Translations under genes and position numbers: made by a program
Part shown: positions 22,735 to 29,809 of the stretch, in pieces
How the letters are laid out: each line of letters starts with the position of its first letter
How positions within the stretch are numbered: the stretch's first letter is position 1
From: Chitinophagales bacterium
Lineage (GTDB): Bacteria > Bacteroidota > Bacteroidia > Chitinophagales > Chitinophagaceae
DNA: 34,502 bases
NCBI GenBank assembly: GCA_015654595.1
Contig: JAATGQ010000145.1
Coordinates: 1-34,502, forward strand
Direction: 5' to 3'
The notes under the pieces: model-generated
Database searches by the model: none
Told to the model about the DNA's origin: nothing
The model's input: the letters and a program-made list of their open reading frames with translations, nothing else

Positions 22735-22826
22735 AGAAAAAACATTTAGGCATTAAATAAGTGTTATTAAATCTTAAAAAGCGTAATCCTTTATTTTTTA
22801 ACCACTTAGGATTTTTAATTTATTAT

Positions 22827-24311
22827 CTACTCATACCCCAGATTCTGTGTATATAATCCTGGCTTCGTTTGCATTTCGGTAGCCGGAACGGGATATATTA
22901 TATAATCAGGCACAACAACGTCAATATTGGTCAGCCCATCACTGGTAATCCAGGCATTCATGGTCGTCACCGCCAGCCCCTCCCGCACCAGATCATTCCA
23001 ACGCAGCCCCTCCCCTACAAACTCCCGCCGCCTTTCCTCCATCAAGGCCGGCAGATCCACATTCGTCAAAGGCCCCAGCCCAGCCCTGGCTCTCACCTGG
23101 TTGACGATCGCATCCACATCGGCCTGCGTACCGGAACCCGCGCCATTTAAAATACACTCCGCCTTCATCATCAGAATATCGGTATACCGCTGAACGATAA
23201 AATTGATCGGCCAGTCCGTACCGCTCGTTCCCTTATGACTATAATCAATATACTTCTTTATAAAAGGCCCCACCGTATAAGCCGTCGCTATATTAAAGGC
23301 ATAACGACTGTCCGTCCCGCCAGCCGTATAGGAATTTACCAGGTTGTTACTGACCGTAAACGTACTCGTTCCAAGCCCATTCCCATACGTATTGGAGATT
23401 CCCAGACTCGTCCAGTAAGTTACCGGGACCAGGTCGCTCGGAAAACTCGCGCCATCGATACTGCTGGCATACTCCACATCAAAGATCACCTCTGAATTGT
23501 GCTCATTCGTATAAGAAAAAATCGATGTATAATCGGACGCAAAACTAAAAGCGCCGCTGTTTATTATATTATTGAATAAAGCCAGCGCCTTGCCCCACTC
23601 CCCGGAATTCAATCCCGGACCATTTACGCCATAGGTCGGCCCGCTCCTTGTCAGATAGACCAGCCCCAACAACCCCTCAGCAGCATAAGACGTCGCCCGC
23701 CCCAGATTCGCCCCGGTATAACTGGCAGGCAAATTAGCGGCAGCAAAATTCAGATCGTCGATGATCAATGAATCCACCGAAGCGACAGAACTCCTCCCGA
23801 TCGTGCTCACCTCGGCAGCCGTCAACGGTTTCGTGATCAACGGCACACCCCCAAAGAGCCTGGTCAGTTGGAAATAATAGAAGGCCCGAAGAAATTTACA
23901 CTCCGCCGTATACCGGGTCTCCAGCGACGTATCGCCGATATTGGAGCCCTTGGTTCCCAAAGCATCCAGAACGGCATTAGCATTATAAACGCCATTGAAA
24001 TTATTCGTCCAGGCTGTCTCCAGGTACCCCACAGCAGTAATATTGGGATAAAAATCATTGATGCCATCCCAGTCACGAGTCCCATCGGAGATCGCATCGA
24101 TATTATCGCTACGCATCTCCTCCAGGAACATCAGCTGATCTGGATACGCCTCCAGCTTTGTGTAAACGCCATTCAGACCCTGCAGAAAATCATTGTTGTT
24201 GGTAAAAAAGTTGGTGGTCGACAGACTGCTCACGGGCTGCTGATCCAACTGCTTCTTACAGCCGCCAGCCACAACCGCCAGCAGCATTAACAGATATATA
24301 CTCTTTTTCAT
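22827..24311 (-). CDS. SusD/RagB outer-membrane lipoprotein
   Basis: A 494-residue surface lipoprotein that pairs with the SusC at 24330-27575. The lipobox is VAGGC (Cys about 18), followed by KKQLDQQPVSSLSTTNFFTN, a standard SusD N-terminus. The SusD-like_3 N-terminal TPR region has TRYTAECKFLRAFYYFQLTR and LFGGVPLITKPLTAAE. The C-terminal SusD region has DAIVNQVRARAGLGPL, then MEERRREFVGEGLRWNDLVR and YPVPATEMQ near the end. All landmarks of a full-length SusD are present. It starts 18 bases after the SusC stop codon, indicating one transcript. The bound nutrient is unknown. Confidence 0.96.
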   Translation of the reverse strand: MKKSIYLLMLLAVVAGGCKKQLDQQPVSSLSTTNFFTNNNDFLQGLNGVYTKLEAYPDQLMFLEEMRSDNIDAISDGTRDWDGINDFYPNITAVGYLETAWTNNFNGVYNANAVLDALGTKGSNIGDTSLETRYTAECKFLRAFYYFQLTRLFGGVPLITKPLTAAEVSTIGRSSVASVDSLIIDDLNFAAANLPASYTGANLGRATSYAAEGLLGLVYLTRSGPTYGVNGPGLNSGEWGKALALFNNIINSGAFSFASDYTSIFSYTNEHNSEVIFDVEYASSIDGASFPSDLVPVTYWTSLGISNTYGNGLGTSTFTVSNNLVNSYTAGGTDSRYAFNIATAYTVGPFIKKYIDYSHKGTSGTDWPINFIVQRYTDILMMKAECILNGAGSGTQADVDAIVNQVRARAGLGPLTNVDLPALMEERRREFVGEGLRWNDLVREGLAVTTMNAWITSDGLTNIDVVVPDYIIYPVPATEMQTKPGLYTQNLGYE

Positions 24312-24329
24312 TGCTTGGAATAGTTTGAT

Positions 24330-27300
24330 TTAAAAACCTACATTCAGACCGATAGACGCCGTCTTGCTCAAAGGCATCGCGCCATAATCGCCCGGCACGC
24401 CATAGCTGCCATTGCCGCTGTTATTGGTATTCTGCGCTTCGGGATTCGCCCCGCCTTTATACTTGTCATGACTGAAATAGTTTTCCAGCGACACATAAAG
24501 CCGGGCCGTATTGAAGGCTTTCGAAGAACCAAAAAGGCGTTTCAGATTGTATCCCAGGGTAATATTCTGCACCCTCAGAAAATCTGACGAATACATCCAG
24601 TCCGAAGTGACATAGGGAACGGTGTAATCGGCAAACAACTTTCCACGGGGCGCATGCCAGTTCGGGTTCTGAGGCGTCCACCTGCCCCGCCATACACCCA
24701 GTATATTAGCGGTAGTGCTTCCCGGAAGATCGATCGCCCGCCCCAGGTAAGACAGGATGGTCCCGCCATGCTGCCCATACACGGTAACCCCCAGATCGAA
24801 ATCTTTATACTTAAAGGTATTGGTCCAACCAAACGTGTAGTTGGGGTTCGGATGCCCATCCACAACCCGGTCATCCGCCGTGATCTTTCCATCATGATTG
24901 GCATCCAGGTATTTTTCGTCCCCCACGGTCTCCCCCGAAACTTTTGCCACCTTGGGATCGGCAATATCCGCCGGGGTCAGGATACCTACCGACTTCGTTA
25001 TATAATAACTAAAGGCCGGCAAGCCCTTCTTTAGCAGATACGGCGCATTGCTGCCGCTATAGTTCGACGCGATCTGGATCGCCGCCCCATCAGGACCCAG
25101 AGCCGTAACGGCATTCTTGTTAAACGCTATATTGGCCGTCATCGTCCAGGTAAAATTGCTCGTCCGGATATTGGTCGTACCCAGATTGACTTCCAAACCT
25201 TTATTTACCACCGCACCGATGTTCTGCAGCTGCGATGTAAAACCACTGGCCGACAAAACCGGCAGATTCAACAACAGATCGGTATTCTTCTTATAATAAG
25301 CATCGATCGTAACATTGATCCTGTTCTTCAAAAAACTGACATCGGCGCCCGCATCATAGGTATCCGAAGTCTCCCATTTCAGCCTGGGATTCGCCAGCCC
25401 GGAAACGACCTGGGCCGTCGCCGAAGTACCCCCAAAACTATACGTGGTATTGGTCAGGGTTTGAATGGAATTGTAGTCGCCTATATTGTTGTTCCCCGAC
25501 TTCCCCCAGCTAAACCGAAGCTTCAGGTCGTTGATCGCCCGGACGTCGTCAAAGAACGCTTCCTTGGATACCCTCCAGCCCACAGACGCGGAAGGAAAGG
25601 TCCCCCAGCGATTATCAAGCCCAAACCGGCTCGACGCATCCCTGCGAAGCGTCCCCGACACCAGGTACTTGTCCTGATACGCATACTGGACCCGGCCATA
25701 ATAAGAGACCAGTGAACTGTTGGTTTCGGTATTTGTCCCGGTAAAGGTCACACCCGCCGAATTGGCGATCGCATTGCTCAGCGTCGTGATATTGTCGTTG
25801 GCAAAGCCCCCGGCCGTTGCCAGACTCTCCGTCTCATAATGCACATGATTGTAAGAAAACCCAGCTACCGCAGCAACGCTGTGATCACCAAAGACCTTAT
25901 TATAACTGATCGTATTCTCATTTAAAAAGTTCTGCTTCTTCGCCTCTGCATACGAACCCGTCGAATACAAACCGGGATTCGTCGTCAGCGCACTTGCCGC
26001 CCCTACCGCCACCTTGTCGGAAACGTAGTTCTTTGTACTCCTGTCCAACCCATCGTAATTGATCGTCGACCGTAATACCAGCCCCGGCAGGATCTGGTAC
26101 TCGGCATAGATATCTCCCAGCAGCCGCGTCGTGGCGATCCGGTTCTGGGAGTTTTTCAGATAAGCATAAGGGCTGATCAGCTTGGCGCTGCCCCAGGTAT
26201 AGGTCGGCAAACCGTAAGCCCCGGTATTCAATCCCACGGAATCTTCCACCACCGGCGTCATCTGCGCCGCATGCATCAGCTGGTTGTCCTTTCCTTCCGC
26301 AGCCGGCAGGTTGTTGATGGAATAACTCGGCGCCAGATTCAACCCTACCTTGAACTTCTTGCTGGCATTGGCTTCGACATTCGCCCTCACCCCATAATTA
26401 ATATAATTGGACCCGATAACCGTTCCATCCTGATCCAGGTAATTACCGGAAATAAAATACCGGACATTCTCACTCCCTCCGCTGGCCGACAACTCATAAT
26501 TCTGATATGCTGCCCTGCGATAGACGGCGTCCTGCCAGTCCACGTATTGTAAACCGGGATGACCCGCCTCCGCCCAACGGGGATCGGTCATATAGGAAGG
26601 ATTCACCGTGCCGCCCGTTAAATTCAGGATAGCGGCCCGCTGCGCATTGGTCTGATCCGCCGTTCGACCAGCCTTCGAATGTACCCATGCGGAATCGGCC
26701 TCCTCCGCCGCCATCACGGTCCACTCCTGCGCGCTCAACAGATCCAGCTTCCTGGAAACGGAAGCAACCCCCGTCTTCACATTGGCAGAGATCTTTGCGT
26801 TCCCCACCTGCCCACGCTTCGTAGTAATGATAACAACGCCATTGGCCGCGCGAGAGCCATAAATAGCGCCCGCCGAAGCATCCTTCAATACCTGTATACT
26901 CTCGATATCATTGGGATTCAGATTGTCCAGCGGATTCGCGGTAAAGCCCCCATTTGAATTCTGACCCGATACATCAAGCGGAAACCCATCCAATACATAC
27001 AGCGGCTCATTGCCCGCCGTGATAGAACCGGTCCCCCGCACAAGAATGCTAAGCCCGCTGCCAGCCATGCCCGACTGCTGACGAACCTGTACCCCAGGCA
27101 TCTGCCCGATCAACGCCTGTTCGATCCGCCCAATAGGCTTCTCCTCCACACTCCTGGCGTTAAACGTCGCTACAGCACCCGTCACATCACTCCGCCGCTG
27201 AGTTCCATACCCCACCACAACCACCTCGTTCAGGTCGCTCTGCTGCTGACCTAAAACTACATCCACCTGCGCACGCCCGCCTAAAGGAACCTCCTGGGAT

Positions 27301-27575
27301 TTATAACCGACAGAAGTAAAGACCAACACGGATCTTCTATCAGGTACAGATAACTGATAACTACCATCAGCTCCGGTTGTCGCACTGCCCCTGCCGCCTT
27401 TTACCTGTACGGTAACAGCCGCCAAAGGCTCTCCTTTCTCGTTGCTGACCTTCCCCTTCACCGGAAAGTCCTGCGCAGCAGCGTAAGATCCGCTCAAAAC
27501 GATAAGACTAAAAAATAATACATGCCGGACGGACACGACAGCCCCGTTCCGCCTCAACCATCGGAATAACTGCAT
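24330..27575 (-). CDS. SusC/RagA TonB-dependent receptor (first SusCD operon)
   Basis: A 1081-residue outer-membrane transporter. The signal peptide is at about 15-35 (SYAAAQ), after a longer, Arg-rich N-terminus. A carboxypeptidase-D-like domain is at about 37-115 (KGKVSNEKGEPLAAVTVQVK). The TonB-box-like stretch NEVVVVGYGTQ is followed by the plug with ILVRGTGSITAGNEPLYVLD and NDIESIQVLKDASAGAIYGS, then NGVVIITTKRGQ. A barrel ends in SIGLNVGF. It has no STN domain. It begins 36 bases after the ECF sigma stop, so sigma, SusC and SusD probably form one operon. Codon choice is GC-rich, unlike the other SusC at 19040-22189. The cargo is probably an oligosaccharide or peptide. Confidence 0.96.
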   Translation of the reverse strand: MQLFRWLRRNGAVVSVRHVLFFSLIVLSGSYAAAQDFPVKGKVSNEKGEPLAAVTVQVKGGRGSATTGADGSYQLSVPDRRSVLVFTSVGYKSQEVPLGGRAQVDVVLGQQQSDLNEVVVVGYGTQRRSDVTGAVATFNARSVEEKPIGRIEQALIGQMPGVQVRQQSGMAGSGLSILVRGTGSITAGNEPLYVLDGFPLDVSGQNSNGGFTANPLDNLNPNDIESIQVLKDASAGAIYGSRAANGVVIITTKRGQVGNAKISANVKTGVASVSRKLDLLSAQEWTVMAAEEADSAWVHSKAGRTADQTNAQRAAILNLTGGTVNPSYMTDPRWAEAGHPGLQYVDWQDAVYRRAAYQNYELSASGGSENVRYFISGNYLDQDGTVIGSNYINYGVRANVEANASKKFKVGLNLAPSYSINNLPAAEGKDNQLMHAAQMTPVVEDSVGLNTGAYGLPTYTWGSAKLISPYAYLKNSQNRIATTRLLGDIYAEYQILPGLVLRSTINYDGLDRSTKNYVSDKVAVGAASALTTNPGLYSTGSYAEAKKQNFLNENTISYNKVFGDHSVAAVAGFSYNHVHYETESLATAGGFANDNITTLSNAIANSAGVTFTGTNTETNSSLVSYYGRVQYAYQDKYLVSGTLRRDASSRFGLDNRWGTFPSASVGWRVSKEAFFDDVRAINDLKLRFSWGKSGNNNIGDYNSIQTLTNTTYSFGGTSATAQVVSGLANPRLKWETSDTYDAGADVSFLKNRINVTIDAYYKKNTDLLLNLPVLSASGFTSQLQNIGAVVNKGLEVNLGTTNIRTSNFTWTMTANIAFNKNAVTALGPDGAAIQIASNYSGSNAPYLLKKGLPAFSYYITKSVGILTPADIADPKVAKVSGETVGDEKYLDANHDGKITADDRVVDGHPNPNYTFGWTNTFKYKDFDLGVTVYGQHGGTILSYLGRAIDLPGSTTANILGVWRGRWTPQNPNWHAPRGKLFADYTVPYVTSDWMYSSDFLRVQNITLGYNLKRLFGSSKAFNTARLYVSLENYFSHDKYKGGANPEAQNTNNSGNGSYGVPGDYGAMPLSKTASIGLNVGF

Positions 27576-27611
27576 AGTTCTGGAATGTTGGTCTAATATT
27601 TAAATGCTAAA

Positions 27612-28169
27612 TCAGGAATAGATATGATCTTTAAAGCTGACTCGCAACCGCTGGAGCGCAATGGTCAATTGATTGACAACCGTTTTGGGCGCTATAGAAA
27701 GTCGTATGGCAATATCTGAATTTGATAATTGTTCTACCCTGCTCAGGTGAAAAACGCTGCGGCAGCGCTCGGGTAGACGGGAGACGCCTTCATAAAACAC
27801 ATTCAACATGTCCTTGCCTGTTAGCCTGCTTTCAACAGAATAATCCGCCGCCAAATGATCCAACACCATCACGATATCCTCATGAATTCTCTGACTGCGA
27901 ATCGCTTTATACGCCTGAAACCTGACCACAGCATGCAGGTACAGCCCCAGCGACCGGATCTGCTGCTCACGCCGCCTGTGCCAGATCTGGACAAATGTCT
28001 CCTGCACGATGTCCTTACACAGTTCTGGCTCCTTCAGCATCCTGTATGTATAATTATACAAGCGTTGAAAATATCGGTTATAGATCACTGCAAAAGCCGT
28101 CTCGTCGCCCGCCTTCAGCAGTCGCAACAGCTCTTCATCAGCAGTGTCGGGATGGTCCGTTGCTGGCAT
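27612..28169 (-). CDS. ECF RNA polymerase sigma factor upstream of SusCD
   Basis: A 185-residue ECF sigma factor from ATG 28169 (a TTG at 28190 would add seven residues). Region 2: FAVIYNRYFQRLYNYTYRML, then LCKDIVQETFVQIWHRRREQ. Region 4: SVFHLSRVEQLSNSDIAIRL, then SIAPKTVVNQLTIALQRLR. These match the Bacteroidetes FecI-like group. It is the first gene of a likely sigma-SusC-SusD operon, 36 bases before the SusC start. Unlike locus A there is no FecR gene nearby and the SusC has no STN domain. Control therefore either depends on a FecR elsewhere or on transcription of the gene itself. An exact 10-bp inverted repeat and a TATATTTG promoter box lie directly upstream. Confidence 0.92.
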   Translation of the reverse strand: MPATDHPDTADEELLRLLKAGDETAFAVIYNRYFQRLYNYTYRMLKEPELCKDIVQETFVQIWHRRREQQIRSLGLYLHAVVRFQAYKAIRSQRIHEDIVMVLDHLAADYSVESRLTGKDMLNVFYEGVSRLPERCRSVFHLSRVEQLSNSDIAIRLSIAPKTVVNQLTIALQRLRVSFKDHIYS

Positions 28170-28187
28170 GAAGATGAATTCTTTCGA

Positions 28188-28195
28188 CAAATATA
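28188..28195 (-). promoter_or_regulatory. Bacteroidetes -7 box for the sigma-SusCD operon
   Basis: TATATTTG on the minus strand, matching TAnnTTTG, 18 bases before the ATG at 28169. No TTTG is found at the usual -33 distance; that position is occupied by the inverted repeat at 28198-28222. Confidence 0.5.
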
Positions 28196-28197
28196 AT

Positions 28198-28222
28198 AAA
28201 GTCTACTAAAACAGTAGACTTT
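28198..28222. promoter_or_regulatory. Perfect 10-bp inverted repeat at the sigma promoter
   Basis: AAAGTCTACT - 5-base spacer - AGTAGACTTT. It sits immediately upstream of the -7 box, where the -33 element would be. It could be an operator for a dimeric regulator. As an RNA hairpin it could also be a second terminator for the upstream kinase, but the kinase already has one at 28270-28294. Confidence 0.55.
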
Positions 28223-28269
28223 CAAGAAAAAAAATGTCACCTCGACCATTATTCTGCTTGGGACAATGC

Positions 28270-28294
28270 AAAAGGCCCGCATGCAGCAGGCCTT
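28270..28294 (-). terminator. Intrinsic terminator of the aspartate kinase gene
   Basis: On the minus strand AAGGCC-T-GC pairs with GC-G-GGCCTT (nine pairs, one G-U) around loop TGCAT, followed by TTTT in all. It lies 23 bases after the kinase stop codon. The T-run is short, so efficiency is uncertain. Confidence 0.65.
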
Positions 28295-28316
28295 CCAAAA
28301 AATATAGTGAAAAGAT

Positions 28317-29702
28317 TTAATCGGCTTTCCCGACAGCCTTGTTCAACTCGATGATCGCTGTCTTGAAATGTTCTCTCGCGATCAGGAACTGGATATTCAC
28401 CTTCCGCATCGCAAAACCCGCGCTCACGATATTGATGTTGCTGTTTGCCAACGCAGCAGCAGCCTTCGCCAATAACCCCGGCTGATCCATATTCGTTCCC
28501 AATAGACAAACCATCGCCACCGGTTCCACCGTCACCTTTTCATAACTCTTCTGCAGATCATCTATCAGTTCCTGCTTGAAATCGGCTTCCCAGATCGCGA
28601 TCGAAATACTGTTAGCGCTGGTCGTCTTAAAGGTATAGCTGATCCCATGGTTAAAGAAGAGCTGCATGATCTGGAAGTCAGTCCCAACATTGCCCACCAT
28701 CAGCGGATCGTATACGTCGATCAAAACCAGCTTGTCGATACCGGTGATCACCTCCACCCGCTTCGAAGAAGAGATATACTCCCGCGTGATCAAGGTACCC
28801 GGATGCGCCGGCTCAAAGGTATTCTTGATCCTCAGATTGATGCCATTGATCTCCAGCGGCTTTGACGCCTTTGGATGGATAGCCTCCATCCCCACGTCCG
28901 CCAATTGATCCGCAATATCATAATTGGTGTAACCTACGGGCTGTACATTCTCTACTCCAACCAGACCGGGATCGGCCGTAGAAAGGTGATACTCTTTATG
29001 GATTATAGCCTCCGCAGGCTTTAAGATCTCGGCAATCTTGCTAAACGTGACCTCGGAATAGCCGCGGTCAAATTCACGCATGATCCCTTCCGTCCCCTTT
29101 GCATAGCCAGTAGCGATACAAAGACAGGTCTTCAGATCGATCTGGGAAAAAGCGTCCTTGATACGCTGATCGATCGTAAAGGGACGGGTATCGTCAAACC
29201 CGCTAAGATCGACGAGACGGGCATTGAGCCCCTTATTCTTTAATATATTGGTCAGATTGAACGCGGAATGGGTCTCCCCGATACTGGCCAGGATCTCCCG
29301 GGCCGCCTGCAGAATACCTTCCCGGCTCACATAACCTGAAGCCAGAATGCCAGCCAGGTTCTCGAGATACCGCTGCGCAGACGCAACATGCTGCTCGATA
29401 AAGCTGTCGGCAACCGCCAGATCGAGACCCAGATCGACATACTGCTGGTTCAGGCTCTTCAACTTAGCCACCAGCTCCTGCAAAGGCCGATGAAAATCTT
29501 CCTGCTTCACGATCCGGTGGTATACACCGGGCTTACCCGTCTTCTTATCTTCTAACAATAAATTCGTTACACCGGAAAAAGCGGACACCACCATCACCCT
29601 GTTATACAAACTGTCCCCCGACCGCCCGAAATAAATGATATTATCGATAACATTCTTCAGCGCACTCATCGACGTGCCGCCGATCTTTTCTACAGTTAAC
29701 AT
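28317..29702 (-). CDS. Aspartate kinase, Ask_Ect-like type
   Basis: A 461-residue aspartokinase that phosphorylates L-aspartate with ATP, the first step to lysine, threonine, methionine and diaminopimelate. It starts at ATG 29702 (MLTVEKIGGTSMSALKN). The ATP-binding start reads KIGGTSM and not the common KFGGTS(V/L). Next are VMVVSAFSGVTNLLL, the substrate region REFDRGYSEVTFSKIAEIL, and MEAIHPKASKPLEINGINLR. Two ACT-type regions are at about 310-380 (EVITGIDKLVLIDVYDP) and 385-460 (VCLLGTNMDQPGLLAKAAAA). From what I know of the group, the KIGGTSM start fits the aspartokinase subclass first seen in ectoine gene clusters. No ectABC genes are in the window. It is divergent from the acyltransferase gene at 29810, with a -7 box TAGCTTTG (29733-29726) in front. 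Confidence 0.9.
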   Translation of the reverse strand: MLTVEKIGGTSMSALKNVIDNIIYFGRSGDSLYNRVMVVSAFSGVTNLLLEDKKTGKPGVYHRIVKQEDFHRPLQELVAKLKSLNQQYVDLGLDLAVADSFIEQHVASAQRYLENLAGILASGYVSREGILQAAREILASIGETHSAFNLTNILKNKGLNARLVDLSGFDDTRPFTIDQRIKDAFSQIDLKTCLCIATGYAKGTEGIMREFDRGYSEVTFSKIAEILKPAEAIIHKEYHLSTADPGLVGVENVQPVGYTNYDIADQLADVGMEAIHPKASKPLEINGINLRIKNTFEPAHPGTLITREYISSSKRVEVITGIDKLVLIDVYDPLMVGNVGTDFQIMQLFFNHGISYTFKTTSANSISIAIWEADFKQELIDDLQKSYEKVTVEPVAMVCLLGTNMDQPGLLAKAAAALANSNINIVSAGFAMRKVNIQFLIAREHFKTAIIELNKAVGKAD

Positions 29703-29725
29703 CAAAATTTTTGCTTTAAGAGGGC

Positions 29726-29756
29726 CAAAGCTATTGAATTTTAGTCACTATCTTTG
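29726..29756. promoter_or_regulatory. Divergent -7 boxes between aspartate kinase and acyltransferase
   Basis: Minus-strand TAGCTTTG (29733-29726) and plus-strand TATCTTTG (29749-29756) both match TAnnTTTG and are 15 bases apart. Neither has a clear -33 TTTG. The two start codons are at 29702 (minus) and 29810 (plus). Confidence 0.45.
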
Positions 29757-29809
29757 AATCCTACGCTAAAATTCCCACTATCCCTCCCTTAAAATATTAA
29801 TTGATTTCA

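Larger units (their letters stand above)
22190..22826. other. Long AT-rich leader between the two SusCD operons
   Basis: About 635 bases without a convincing gene. On the minus strand, going towards the SusC start, it holds a possible promoter box (22734-22727), a small hairpin GCTTGC/GCAAGC (22565-22583), a longer hairpin (22462-22486), and two adjacent strong hairpins (22231-22291). The region presumably contains the end of the upstream SusD transcript and the 5' leader of the downstream SusC transcript. Confidence 0.55.
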
